Assembly (NCBI GenBank): GCA_004322275.1
Contig: SCTA01000022.1
Location: forward strand, 62,001-126,000
From: a bacterium
GTDB taxonomy: Bacteria; Desulfobacterota; Deferrisomatia; Deferrisomatales; BM512
Direction: 5' to 3'
Length of the DNA stretch: 64,000 bases
Below are positions 25,325-34,017 of the stretch, piece by piece. Numbering within the stretch: the first letter of the stretch is position 1; every line of letters begins with the position of its first letter. A program made the position numbers and the translations under genes. Under the pieces are notes generated by a model. The model did not search any database. It had not been told where the DNA came from and saw only the letters and a list, made by a program, of their open reading frames with translations.

Positions 25325-26377
25325 TCAAGCTTCGCAGACCATATCGCGACCACATTCTTTTGCCCGATACATCGCGTCGTCCGCCTTCTGCAGTATCCGT
25401 ATCTTTGAATCCCCGTCTCTGGGGAAGGCCGAGACCCCGAAGGAGGCGGTCAATTTCATGGAGTGGCCGTGCTCGGTCAGAAATTCCTGATTCTTTATGA
25501 TTTCCCGCAGATTCCCGGCTACCTTCATCGCCCCTTCTATGGAGGTGTTCGGCAAAACCACCACGAACTCGTCGCCGCCGTACCTCGCAGCCATATCCGC
25601 TTTTCGTATGTTTCGCTTTATGAGCTGCCCTATCTCGGTGAGCAGCCTGCTGCCGACGAGGTGGCCGAAGGTGTCGTTCACCCTCTTGAAAAAATCCATG
25701 TCCAGAAAGACCACCGCCAGATTCATCCTGTAGCGTCTGGCCCTTTCCAGTTCGTAATCAAGAAAATCGTGCAGGTAGCCCGCGTTGAAGAGCCCGGTCA
25801 GCTCGTCGACGATGACGAGGTGCTGTATCCTCGAATAGCTTTTGGCGCCGTCGATGGCTACGGCGGTGAGGTTGGCGACGGCCTTGAGGGCCATCAATGT
25901 GGTCTCGTCTTCAAGAAGCCTGCAGTTTTTGTCCCCAAGCTCCATTACGCCTATCACCCTGTTTTTGAACTTGAGGGGCAGGCAAAGGAAGGAGTAGCCG
26001 TAAAGCTCCGAGGATTCGGGGATGAGGCTGCCGAAGCGCAGGTCTTTTTTCAGGCTTTTTACGAACATGGGCTCGGCGTGCATCGCCGTCCACCCGGCCA
26101 CGCCCTCGCCGAGGTTGATTTTCTTCTGGGAGAGCAGGGGCGCGCCGGGACCGGCGACGTAGTGGTAGACGAGGCCGTCCGAACCGGTATCCGGAAGAAG
26201 AAGGGCGCGGTGGGAGGCGGGACACAGAACCCCGATTCTGTGAACCACCAGCTGGAGGACTTCGCCCAGGTCCAGAGTAGAGGTCAAAGCCCTTCCGATG
26301 TCCGTGAGAACATCAAGTATCTGGCTCGAACTATCCTCGACTTTGTGAAGAAGGGTGTCGCTCTTGGCCTGGATCAT
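25325..26377 (-). CDS. GAF-GGDEF diguanylate cyclase
   Basis: 350 residues, soluble. N-terminal GAF domain (about 30-170, 'VLCPASHRALLLPDTGSDG', 'GEGVAGWTAMHAEPMFVKSL', 'LCLPLKFKNRVIGVMELGDK') and C-terminal GGDEF domain (about 185-345). The active motif is intact (RYGGDEFVVVLPN) and an inhibitory I-site RxxD (RKAD) lies five residues before it, so the enzyme should make c-di-GMP and be feedback-controlled. A PilZ-domain c-di-GMP receptor lies at 59848-60228. RBS CGGAG before the ATG. Ligand of the GAF domain unknown. Confidence 0.92.
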   Translation of the reverse strand: MIQAKSDTLLHKVEDSSSQILDVLTDIGRALTSTLDLGEVLQLVVHRIGVLCPASHRALLLPDTGSDGLVYHYVAGPGAPLLSQKKINLGEGVAGWTAMHAEPMFVKSLKKDLRFGSLIPESSELYGYSFLCLPLKFKNRVIGVMELGDKNCRLLEDETTLMALKAVANLTAVAIDGAKSYSRIQHLVIVDELTGLFNAGYLHDFLDYELERARRYRMNLAVVFLDMDFFKRVNDTFGHLVGSRLLTEIGQLIKRNIRKADMAARYGGDEFVVVLPNTSIEGAMKVAGNLREIIKNQEFLTEHGHSMKLTASFGVSAFPRDGDSKIRILQKADDAMYRAKECGRDMVCEA

Positions 26378-26420
26378 ATCGCTCCGGGTATCCCTATTTT
26401 TACGAAAGCGAGACTCGCAC

Positions 26421-26450
26421 TTGATATTTCCGCTCCCGTAAGCATATTAT
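26421..26450 (+). promoter_or_regulatory. candidate promoter for the zinc-ribbon gene
   Basis: TTGATA, 18-bp spacer, TATTAT, ending about 43 bp before the start codon at 26493 in the AT-rich gap between divergent genes. Confidence 0.45.
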
Positions 26451-26492
26451 TACATAAAAGTTCACAAGATTCTAAATTTTATAAGGATCGCC

Positions 26493-27167
26493 ATGCGCGT
26501 CGCTTGCCTGGATTGTGAAACTCGCTTCGACATCCCCGAAGATAAAATCGACCCCGGCGGGCAAAAAGTTGAGTGCTGCCGTTGCGGCCTCGTCTTCGGC
26601 ATACGCCCTCTGAAGGAGATGGTAATTCCCCCGGAGGCCGGGGCCGTGTCGGGGAGAAGGTTCGGGGCTGTTTTCTACGTCCTTTTGCTGCTGCTTTTGG
26701 GGCTCGCCGCTCTTGTGATTGTAAAACCTTCTTACTTGAAGGTTATAACGCCTTCGGGTTTTGCCAAGTTCACCTCCTCCTTTGCCGGAAAAGCCGGCCT
26801 CGCGACGCTGGGCGTGCCCAACGGCGCCTACTTCACAAGGCCCGACGGCAAGACGCTCTTCATAATATCGGGTTTCGTCACCAATAATTCCTCCAAGCCG
26901 CTGAGCTGCCCCAAAATCAGCGCCGTCGCGCTCGGCGAAGGCAACACCACCCTCGCTACAGCGACGACCTGGTGCGGCAACCTTCTGGATTCCGGAAAAC
27001 TCGAAGAGATGGACCCGAAATCCATCGTCGCCGAACTGGAAAAACCGCAGGGCGACCTTTACATTGAGCCCGGGGGCAAAGCGCCCTTCCTGGCCGTAAT
27101 CCCGAACCCGCCCAAGGGAATCGAACAGTTCGAGGTAAAGGTCCTTACGCCGGGCGAAGCAAACTGA
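26493..27167 (+). CDS. zinc-ribbon (MJ0042-type) single-pass membrane protein
   Basis: 224 residues. N-terminal zinc ribbon of MJ0042 type: MRVACLDCETRFDIPEDKI and ECCRCGLVFGI give two Cys pairs (Cys5/Cys8 and a later CxxC). A membrane helix follows (about 60-82, VFYVLLLLLLGLAALVIV), then a periplasmic domain with beta strands (about 100-220) similar in layout to DUF3426 proteins. Such proteins may pass a signal from a cytoplasmic zinc site to the periplasm, but the function is unknown. RBS AAGGATCGCC. The next gene begins 15 bp downstream. Confidence 0.8.
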   Translation: MRVACLDCETRFDIPEDKIDPGGQKVECCRCGLVFGIRPLKEMVIPPEAGAVSGRRFGAVFYVLLLLLLGLAALVIVKPSYLKVITPSGFAKFTSSFAGKAGLATLGVPNGAYFTRPDGKTLFIISGFVTNNSSKPLSCPKISAVALGEGNTTLATATTWCGNLLDSGKLEEMDPKSIVAELEKPQGDLYIEPGGKAPFLAVIPNPPKGIEQFEVKVLTPGEAN

Positions 27168-27182
27168 CGGTACATTCAACAT

Positions 27183-28472
27183 ATGGATAGTCCCCCATCC
27201 GGCCTCGATCCGGTAACGCTGGGCATTATCCTGGTCTTACTGATCCTGGTCTCCGCCTTCTTCGCGAGCGCCGAGACGGCCCTTCTCAGCTTCGACTGGC
27301 TGCGCCTGCGCTTTCTGGCTAAAAAAGGCGACCCCCGGGCCAAAACCCTCAAGCGCCTCCTCTCGAAAAAAGAACAGCTCATCGGGACCATCCTCGTCGG
27401 CAACAACATAGTCAACATCGCCGCCTCCTCCATAGCCACGGCGCTCGCCATAGAATTTTTCGGCGACAGCGGCATCGCCATCGCCACCGGCGGAATGACG
27501 CTGTTTCTGCTCATCTTCGGAGAGATCTCACCGAAGACCTTCGCCAGCCGCCACGTCGAAAAGGTGGGGCTCTCCGTGGCGGGAACCCTCTCCATCATCA
27601 CCAGGCTCCTCTGGCCGGTGGTCATACTCATCACCGCGCTTTCCGACGGTTTTCTGCGGCTCTTCGGCGGCCACGTCGATATGACGGTCCGGCGAAAGCT
27701 TTCCGAGGAGGAGGTCCGCACCCTCATAGCCGAGGAATCCGACGCCTCGATACCGGTCGCCAAGCGCATGATGCTCCACGGAATCTTCCAGATATCGCGC
27801 CACAGCGTAAAAGAGGTGATGGTTCCCAGAACAAGGGTCGTCGCCCTCGACATCGCGACCCCTCTTTTGGAGGCGGCGGAAAAGTTCGTCTCCAGCGGCC
27901 TTACGCGCATGCCGGTCTTCGGCGACAGCCTCGACAGGATAATAGGCGTGGTTCACGCCAGGGACGTGCTGGCTCTCATGACGAAGGAGGCTCCCCAGCC
28001 CCTCAATTCAGTCCTGCGGGAAACCTTTTTCGTCCCCGAGTCGATGACCCTCGAAACCCTTCTCTTCCAGTTCCAGTCAAAGCACACCCATATCGCGATG
28101 GTAGTGGACGAATACGGAAGCTTCGAGGGGATAGTGACCCTGGAGGATGTGCTGGAGGAGATCGTCGGCGAGATACGCGACGAGCACGACATCGAGGGCG
28201 ACGCGATCCGCTTTTTGCCCGGAGGCGACGCCTTCGTGAGGGGAACCGTAACTATCCGCGACGTCAACAAAACCCTCGGAATGCGCCTCCCGACGAACGT
28301 AGACACCACCCTCGCGGGTTTCATGATGACCAGGCTGGGCCACATACCCAACAAGGGCGAATCCTTCACCTTCGACAAGGCCCGCTTCAGCGTCGAGCGT
28401 ATAAGCGGCCGCCGCATCGTGCTCATAAGGGTTTCCCCTTTAGTTCCCCCCGACACCGCCAAAGAAGAGTGA
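27183..28472 (+). CDS. CNNM/CorC-family transporter-like protein (DUF21, CBS pair, CorC_HlyC)
   Basis: 429 residues. DUF21/CNNM membrane domain with four helices (about 10-190, including 'ASAETALLSFDWLRLRFLAK' and 'GEISPKTFASRHVEKVGLSV'), a CBS pair (about 205-330: 'VMVPRTRVVALDIATPLLEA', 'HIAMVVDEYGSFEGIVTLED') and a CorC_HlyC domain (about 345-425, with 'GTVTIRDVNKTLGMRLP'). Homologues act in Mg2+/Co2+ export or homeostasis; some are called hemolysin C-like only by tradition. Ends before the 250-bp region carrying the dcw promoter. Confidence 0.92.
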   Translation: MDSPPSGLDPVTLGIILVLLILVSAFFASAETALLSFDWLRLRFLAKKGDPRAKTLKRLLSKKEQLIGTILVGNNIVNIAASSIATALAIEFFGDSGIAIATGGMTLFLLIFGEISPKTFASRHVEKVGLSVAGTLSIITRLLWPVVILITALSDGFLRLFGGHVDMTVRRKLSEEEVRTLIAEESDASIPVAKRMMLHGIFQISRHSVKEVMVPRTRVVALDIATPLLEAAEKFVSSGLTRMPVFGDSLDRIIGVVHARDVLALMTKEAPQPLNSVLRETFFVPESMTLETLLFQFQSKHTHIAMVVDEYGSFEGIVTLEDVLEEIVGEIRDEHDIEGDAIRFLPGGDAFVRGTVTIRDVNKTLGMRLPTNVDTTLAGFMMTRLGHIPNKGESFTFDKARFSVERISGRRIVLIRVSPLVPPDTAKEE

Positions 28473-28630
28473 CGAACCGGGGCGATCCGGCTTTACCTCC
28501 CCTTTCCTCCATAAAAACAGTTTCTCCGCTTTTAACGCACCGCTCCGGCTGCCCTCGCCGCTCCTTTAACGCCCCCGTTTTTCCGCCTCATATTCTTTTG
28601 CGCCGGTGGGATTTTTTCGCCTTCTGTGGC

Positions 28631-28659
28631 TTGACACCCCCGGAAACCGGCTGTAATAT
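28631..28659 (+). promoter_or_regulatory. dcw-cluster promoter (Pmra)
   Basis: Perfect -35 TTGACA (28631-28636), 17-bp spacer, TAATAT (28654-28659). Expected transcription start near 28666, right at the MraZ boxes. This is the only strong promoter I see before the 16-gene dcw cluster. Confidence 0.8.
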
Positions 28660-28668
28660 CCCCAACTG

Positions 28669-28703
28669 TGGGGCAAAGTGTCATATTGTGGGATTGAGTG
28701 GGG
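28669..28703 (+). promoter_or_regulatory. MraZ operator: 10-bp-spaced TGGGN repeats
   Basis: TGGGG at 28669, TGGGA at 28689 and TGGGG at 28699, with a degenerate TGTCA at 28679, i.e. one repeat per 10 bp and all on the same DNA face. MraZ is known to bind direct TGGGN repeats in front of its own gene; position just downstream of the promoter fits repression. Confidence 0.85.
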
Positions 28704-28721
28704 GCGAGTAGAGGGAAAAAG

Positions 28722-29162
28722 ATGTTCCGGGGCACCTTCAAACACACAGTGGACGGCAAGGGAAGGCTCAGCATACCGGCCAAATACCGGGAACTGCTGG
28801 AGTCAAGGCACGAGCTCCCCCTTTACGTCACGCTTCAGGAGGGACATCTTGTCGCTTTCCCCGCCGACGAGTGGCGCGTGCTGGAAGCCAAGTTCAACTC
28901 GGTATCTCTCTTCGACAACCGCCTGCGCGAACTCCAGCGCCACATCTTCGCCAAGGCGGAGGAGTGCGTTCCGGACAAGGCCGGACGCATCCTCGTACCG
29001 CCGACGCTACGAGAAAAGGCCGGGCTCGAAGGCAACGTCCTCATCTGCGGGATGATGACCAGTTTCGAGATATGGAATCCCGAACGCTACGAGAGCGCCT
29101 ACGATAGCTTCCTCGCAAATCCGCAGGAGTCCTTCGAGGCGGCTCAAAAACATGGAATCTAG
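28722..29162 (+). CDS. mraZ: transcriptional regulator MraZ
   Basis: 146 residues from the ATG at 28722 (AGAGGG upstream); a GTG at 28698 overlaps the operator and is less likely. Two AbrB-like SpoVT halves, each with the DxxxR signature: VDGKGRLSIPAKYR and DKAGRILVPPTLREK. Autorepressor of the dcw cluster that binds TGGGN repeats, which are present right upstream. Its end overlaps rsmH by 11 bp. Confidence 0.96.
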   Translation: MFRGTFKHTVDGKGRLSIPAKYRELLESRHELPLYVTLQEGHLVAFPADEWRVLEAKFNSVSLFDNRLRELQRHIFAKAEECVPDKAGRILVPPTLREKAGLEGNVLICGMMTSFEIWNPERYESAYDSFLANPQESFEAAQKHGI

Positions 29163-30138
29163 GCCGTTTCCGGGCGCAGGCGAAAGGCGTCCGGAAGGCG
29201 GCGAAGAATTTTACCACCTGCCGGTTCTGAAGAAAGAAGCGGTCGAAAGCCTCATTACCGACAGGGAGGGCGTCTACGTGGACGGGACTCTCGGCGGCGG
29301 GGGGCACGCGAGAGCTATTCTCGAAGCGCTTGGGCCCGGGGGCAGGCTCATCGGCATCGACCGCGACCCGGAGGCGCTCGAAGAGTGCAGAAAACGCCTT
29401 TCGGGCTTCGGGTCAAGATTCACCACGGTGCAGGGGAACCATTCGCGCGCGAAAGAATTGCTTTCGGGACTCGGCATCGAAGGGGTCAACGGGATACTGC
29501 TGGATCTGGGCGTCTCCTCTCGGCAGCTTGACGAAGGCGAAAGAGGCTTCAGTTTCATGAGGCCCGGCCCCCTCGACATGAGGATGGGCCCCGACGCCGC
29601 CTTAAGCGCCCGGGAGCTTGTAAACGAATCCTCCGAGGAGGAGCTCGCAAAAATCTTCCGCGACTACGGCGAGGAGAGACACGCGAAGCGGGCGGCGAGA
29701 GCCATAGCGGCGGCCAGGGCGGAAAGCCCCATAACGACCACCGCCGAGTTGGCCTCGATAATCGAAAAAGCCCTCGGCCGCCGGAGCGAAAAGCATCCGG
29801 CGACGAAGATATTTCAGGGACTTCGCATAGCGGTGAACCGCGAGCTGGAGGGGCTGGCTTCCTTTCTCGAAAGCGTTCCCTCCCTGCTTCTGCCGGGTGG
29901 ACGGGTGGCGATAATTTCCTACCACTCGCTCGAAGACAGGATGGTCAAGCAGGCCCTGCGCGAGTTCGAGCCGCACTGCATATGCCCCGAGAGATCGCCG
30001 GTCTGCGGGTGCAAGGAGCCCGGCGTGATGAAAGTTCTGACCCGCAAGGCGATCAAACCCTCCGAGGAGGAGATACGAATAAACTCCAGGGCGCGGAGCG
30101 CCCGTCTCCGAGTGGCCGAAAAGATACGGCCCTCTTGA
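29152..30138 (+). CDS. rsmH: 16S rRNA (cytosine1402-N4)-methyltransferase RsmH
   Basis: 328 residues. Methylates C1402 of 16S rRNA using SAM. Seen: YHLPVLKKEAVESLI, SAM loop DGTLGGGGHARAILE (about 46-60), 'LIGIDRDPEALEECRKRL', 'GILLDLGVSSRQLDEGERGF', 'QGLRIAVNRELEGLASFLES' and 'VAIISYHSLEDRMVKQAL'. The C-terminus carries the Cys/His cluster HCICPERSPVCGCKEPG, typical of the family. Start lies inside the mraZ end (translational coupling). Confidence 0.97.
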   Translation: MESRPFPGAGERRPEGGEEFYHLPVLKKEAVESLITDREGVYVDGTLGGGGHARAILEALGPGGRLIGIDRDPEALEECRKRLSGFGSRFTTVQGNHSRAKELLSGLGIEGVNGILLDLGVSSRQLDEGERGFSFMRPGPLDMRMGPDAALSARELVNESSEEELAKIFRDYGEERHAKRAARAIAAARAESPITTTAELASIIEKALGRRSEKHPATKIFQGLRIAVNRELEGLASFLESVPSLLLPGGRVAIISYHSLEDRMVKQALREFEPHCICPERSPVCGCKEPGVMKVLTRKAIKPSEEEIRINSRARSARLRVAEKIRPS

Positions 30139-30148
30139 GGAACAGGTC

Positions 30149-30490
30149 ATGGAAAGCAAAATGAGCACTGCGCAGACAAGGCGGGCGGCAAGCGCGCCTA
30201 TTGAAGTTTCCATTTCCCTTGACTCGGTAAAAAAAGCGCTGCCGATGATTGCGCCGGCCCTGGCCCTTATCCTCTCCTTTCTCGCCCTCGTGGGGTTTCG
30301 GATGGAGGCGATGCGCCTTTCCACCATGCTCTCGGGCCTGAACACGGCGCACCAGAATCTCGGCGAAGAGGTCAACAAATTAAAGACTGAACTCGGCTAC
30401 CGCATACGCCCCGACCAGCTCGAGGCGAGGGCGGCGATGATGGGGCTCGTGCGCCCCGAGATGGAAGAGAAAATAATTCTGGATGAATAA
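30149..30490 (+). CDS. ftsL: cell division protein FtsL-like
   Basis: 113 residues. Short cytoplasmic N-terminus, one membrane helix (about 34-53, PMIAPALALILSFLALVGF), then a leucine-zipper-like coiled coil (about 60-100, 'LSTMLSGLNTAHQNLGEEVN'). Size, topology and position between rsmH and ftsI define it as FtsL, which with FtsB and FtsQ recruits FtsW/FtsI. Sequence alone would not be enough. The end overlaps the ftsI ATG by 8 bp. Confidence 0.88.
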   Translation: MESKMSTAQTRRAASAPIEVSISLDSVKKALPMIAPALALILSFLALVGFRMEAMRLSTMLSGLNTAHQNLGEEVNKLKTELGYRIRPDQLEARAAMMGLVRPEMEEKIILDE

Positions 30491-32477
30491 GCGAAGGGAA
30501 GGGGCTCCGGTTTTCAGGGCGAGAATCGTCGTCCTCGGGCTCTTTTTGTTTACGCTCTTCGGAACAGCCGCCTTTTTCGCGATAAAACTCCATCTCTTCC
30601 CCCGCAAGGACCTCGTGACGCTGGCTGCAAGACAGCACAACCGCACCGTCAAAATCCCTGCGGAGCGCGGGGAAATTCTGGACCGCAACTACCAGCCCCT
30701 CGCGAAAACGGTGCAGGGCTACAACGTTTGCGCGACCTCGGCGAGGGCCGCCGACGATCCCCTGAAATTCGCCACCGTATGCAACATACTGGGGCTCGAC
30801 AGGCCCAAGACCCTGGAACTCGTCACGAAGAGAAACAAGGCGGCTACGCAGCTCAAGACGAAGATCACCCCGGCCGAGGCTGACCAGATCCGCGCCGTGG
30901 ATTCCGATTTCATCACCGTGGACGTACAGCCTACCCGCTATTACCCCAAGGGGGACCTTGCCGGACAGATTATCGGCGCAGTGCGGGACGGCGACAAACC
31001 CATAGGGGGCATCGAGTACAAATACGACGACGTGCTAAAGGGCAGGGATTTCGCCGTGCGGACAAAGCGCATCGGCGACACCAGAAACCTGCTCGAAAGC
31101 GTGCCGGATCTTGAGAAAGCCAAGGGCTCTTCGGTCGTCCTCACCATCGACGAGGAGATACAGCACGTAGCGCAGAGCGAGCTGGACAAGACGGTCGAAA
31201 AATATCAGGCCAAGGGCGGGAACGCGATCGTAATGGACGTGGCCACGGGCGAGATTCTCGCAATGGCGCAGGCGCCCGCCCTCAACCCGAATCAGTACTC
31301 GAAGGCGCCTCTGGAGCAGAGGGTCATTCAGGCGGTGACCAACGTCTACGAGCCCGGCTCGACGATGAAGGGCATCTTCCTCTCCGTCTATCTGGACGAA
31401 AAGGGCCACTCGATCACCGACTCGGTCTACTGCGAGGGCGGAAAGTGGAGGGTGTACGACTACACGATCCACGATCACGGCGGACATGGAACCCTTACGG
31501 TGCCGGAGGTGCTGGAGGTCTCCAGCAATATCGGCGTGGGCAAGCTCTCGCAGAGGATTTCCCGCGCCCAGTTCTACGAGGGGCTAAAGCGCTTCGGCCT
31601 GGGAACGCCGACGGGAGTCGACCTTTCCGCCGAATCGAGGGGGATACTGCACGCCCCCGAGAAGTGGTCGGGCATGACGAGCATCAACATGGCCTTCGGC
31701 CAAGGCGTTTCCGTCACCCCGCTCCAGCTTTTGACCGCCTATGCGGCGATAGCGAACGGCGGGGTCAGAATGAAGCCCCGGATCGTCAGGGAGATACTGG
31801 ACGTCGAGGGAAAAGCGGTGCGGACCTTCGAGCCGGAACCGGCCGGGACCGCGATTTCAGCCAAAACCGCCCAGACCATCTCTTCCATGCTCGAAAGGGT
31901 CGTCTACGGGGACCGTGGCACAGGCAAGCTCGCAAAGGTTCCCGGGTACAGGGTAGCGGGCAAGACCGGCACCGCGTGGCAGACCGATCCGGCCACCGGA
32001 AGGTATGACAAACGGAGGGTCGTAGCCAGTTTTATCGGCTTCGCTCCGAGCCGGAACCCGAAGATAGCCGTTCTGGTCACCATCGACCGCCCCGACACGC
32101 GGCTTGGCGAATACGGCGGCACCCTCGCGGCTCCGGTCTTCAGTTCCATCTGCCGCCAGGCGCTGCCCACGCTTGGGGCGAAGCCCGATCTGGAGGAAAA
32201 GGAAGAGGAGAAACCCGCTCCGAAAGTGGCGAAGAAAACGATGGAAGACGCCCCGGAGGAGCCGCCGGAGTACCCCGCCGAAAACCTCACCTCGGGAGCG
32301 ATGCCCGATCTCGCGGGGCTCCCCATGCGCGAGGCGCTTCGCCGTCTGGAACAGTCCGGCGTGCCGGTCGCGCTGGAGATAAAGGGATTCGGATTTTTAC
32401 AGCGCCAGACGCCCCCTCCGGGAGAATCTCTTCTCCCGGAGACGGTGTGCGTTCTGGAATTTATCGACGCCATCTGA
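30483..32477 (+). CDS. ftsI: septal transpeptidase FtsI (PBP3) with PASTA domain
   Basis: 664 residues. Septum-specific DD-transpeptidase. One N-terminal membrane helix (about 15-37), dimerisation/pedestal region ('IPAERGEILDRNYQPLAKTV'), transpeptidase domain with the three active motifs: SxxK in PGSTMKGIF (about residue 295), SxN in EVSSNIGVG, and KTG in VAGKTGTAW. After a charged linker (EEKEEEKPAPK) comes one PASTA domain (about 605-664, MPDLAGLPMREALRRLEQSG), common in deltaproteobacterial FtsI. The stop overlaps a tiny ORF that leads into murE. Confidence 0.96.
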   Translation: MNKRREGAPVFRARIVVLGLFLFTLFGTAAFFAIKLHLFPRKDLVTLAARQHNRTVKIPAERGEILDRNYQPLAKTVQGYNVCATSARAADDPLKFATVCNILGLDRPKTLELVTKRNKAATQLKTKITPAEADQIRAVDSDFITVDVQPTRYYPKGDLAGQIIGAVRDGDKPIGGIEYKYDDVLKGRDFAVRTKRIGDTRNLLESVPDLEKAKGSSVVLTIDEEIQHVAQSELDKTVEKYQAKGGNAIVMDVATGEILAMAQAPALNPNQYSKAPLEQRVIQAVTNVYEPGSTMKGIFLSVYLDEKGHSITDSVYCEGGKWRVYDYTIHDHGGHGTLTVPEVLEVSSNIGVGKLSQRISRAQFYEGLKRFGLGTPTGVDLSAESRGILHAPEKWSGMTSINMAFGQGVSVTPLQLLTAYAAIANGGVRMKPRIVREILDVEGKAVRTFEPEPAGTAISAKTAQTISSMLERVVYGDRGTGKLAKVPGYRVAGKTGTAWQTDPATGRYDKRRVVASFIGFAPSRNPKIAVLVTIDRPDTRLGEYGGTLAAPVFSSICRQALPTLGAKPDLEEKEEEKPAPKVAKKTMEDAPEEPPEYPAENLTSGAMPDLAGLPMREALRRLEQSGVPVALEIKGFGFLQRQTPPPGESLLPETVCVLEFIDAI

Positions 32478-32524
32478 TGAAGCCCATAGCCGCCGGAAAA
32501 ACCGGCAGAAGCAAAAAACGTTGA
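32477..32524 (+). CDS. 15-residue mini-ORF coupling ftsI to murE (putative)
   Basis: ATG at 32477 overlaps the ftsI stop (TGATGA) and its TGA overlaps the murE TTG start (TTGA). Product would be MKPIAAGKTGRSKKR, strongly basic. It fills exactly the gap between the two genes. There is no recognisable RBS, so its translation would rely on ribosomes ending ftsI. Whether the peptide matters or only the coupling is unknown; it may also be chance. Confidence 0.35.
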   Translation: MKPIAAGKTGRSKKR

Positions 32525-34017
32525 GACTCTCGGTCATAGCAGCCCAGTTGCCGGGCGTAATTAAAGGTCCCGCCTCCGACCCGGAGGTAACGGGAGTGGT
32601 CTGCGACTCGCGGCAGGTCCGGGGAGGCTCTTTGTTCGCGGCCATAAGCGGCGAGAAGACCGACGGCCACAACTTCCTCGAAAACGCGGCGAAGCTCGGC
32701 GCGGTAGCCTGCATCGTGGAGCGGGAGGACGCAGACACCTTCGGGATGGCGCGGATACTTGTGGAAGACGCCGAGGAAGCTCTCGGCTGGGCCGCTTCGG
32801 CCTTTTTCGGCCACCCTTCGCGCTCCCTGACCCTCGTCGGCATCACCGGGACCAACGGCAAGACCACCACGGCCCACCTGATCCAGCAGATTTTGAGGGA
32901 AGCGGGCATCAGTGCGGGCAGAATGGGCACGGTGGGCAACTCCTACCCCTCCGGCGCGGAGGAGGACTCCCCCCTGACCACCCCGGACGCCCCGGCCCTT
33001 CAGGCGATTCTGGCCCGGATGGTCCGGGAGGGGGCTCAGGCGGTGGTGGCCGAGATAAGCTCCCACGCCCTGATGCGAAAGCGTACGGCGGGGTGCTCCT
33101 TCGCCTGCACCGTCTTCACTAATCTCACGCAGGACCATCTGGATTTTCACGGCTCGATGGAGGAATACTTCCAGGCCAAGAAGATGCTTTTCACCGATTA
33201 CCCGCGCCTCGTGGAGGCGGTGGTCAACGTGGACGACCCCTGGGGCAGGATGCTCGCCTCGGAGCTCGGCGGCCACGTCGTGACCTTCGGGCTGGAGAGC
33301 GGCGACATACGATTCGAGGCCTCCCGCTACGACGCCGGAGGGATAACCGGGACGATCCTCTATCCGGGCGGCGAGGAGCCGATATCCCTGCCCCTCACCG
33401 GCTCCTTCAACGCCCAGAATTCGGCGGCGGCGCTGGGGGTGGCGTGGGCGCTCGGGCTGGACTTCAAAAAGGTGGTAAAGGCCCTTGAAAACGCGCCCCA
33501 GACTCCGGGGAGGCTTGAAAAGGTCGAAAACACCCTCGGCATAGGGGTCTACGTGGACTACGCCCACACCCCCGACGCCCTCTCAAGAGTGCTGGAATCC
33601 GTCCGGCCTCTTACCCGCGGGCGGCTTTTCTGCGTCTTCGGCTGCGGAGGAGACCGCGACAGGACCAAGCGGCCCCTGATGGCGAAAGCCGCCGCCGAGT
33701 GGGCCGACGTACTGGTCCTGACCGCCGACAACTCCCGCTCGGAGGAGACAAACCTGATCCTCGATTCCATCGAGGCCGGGATTCCGCCCGAGTGGCGAAA
33801 GGTTTCCGGCGGCCTCCTCTCGGGGTGCAGGGAGTACGCGCGCATCGAGGACAGGGAAGAGGCGATAGGGTGGGCGGTGAAGGCCGCAGCCCCCGGCGAC
33901 ATAGTCATAGTGGCCGGGAAGGGCCACGAGACCTATCAGATCTTCAGGGATCGGACCGACAGGTTCGACGACCGGGAAAAGGCTCTTAATTTTCTCGGCC
34001 AGAGGGGCGGGCTGTGA
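32521..34017 (+). CDS. murE: UDP-MurNAc-L-Ala-D-Glu--2,6-diaminopimelate ligase MurE
   Basis: 498 residues from a TTG at 32521, the only start that gives the family opening RLSVIAAQ; no strong RBS. Adds the third residue of the stem peptide. Seen: ATP loop GITGTNGKTTTAHLIQQ (about residue 110), 'SSHALMRKR', 'LTQDHLDFHGSMEEYF' with the carbamylated Lys region following, 'YVDYAHTPDALSRVL' and GCGGDRDRTKRPLM. The specificity motif is DNSRSEE instead of DNPR; the Arg that reads the meso-DAP carboxylate is kept, so diaminopimelate is the likely substrate. Confidence 0.95.
   Translation: MRLSVIAAQLPGVIKGPASDPEVTGVVCDSRQVRGGSLFAAISGEKTDGHNFLENAAKLGAVACIVEREDADTFGMARILVEDAEEALGWAASAFFGHPSRSLTLVGITGTNGKTTTAHLIQQILREAGISAGRMGTVGNSYPSGAEEDSPLTTPDAPALQAILARMVREGAQAVVAEISSHALMRKRTAGCSFACTVFTNLTQDHLDFHGSMEEYFQAKKMLFTDYPRLVEAVVNVDDPWGRMLASELGGHVVTFGLESGDIRFEASRYDAGGITGTILYPGGEEPISLPLTGSFNAQNSAAALGVAWALGLDFKKVVKALENAPQTPGRLEKVENTLGIGVYVDYAHTPDALSRVLESVRPLTRGRLFCVFGCGGDRDRTKRPLMAKAAAEWADVLVLTADNSRSEETNLILDSIEAGIPPEWRKVSGGLLSGCREYARIEDREEAIGWAVKAAAPGDIVIVAGKGHETYQIFRDRTDRFDDREKALNFLGQRGGL

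Noticed and set aside
32477-32560. Frameshift at the start of murE
   Set aside because: The TTG start gives the normal family N-terminus directly; the upstream mini-ORF has no homology to MurE, so no missing part is implied.
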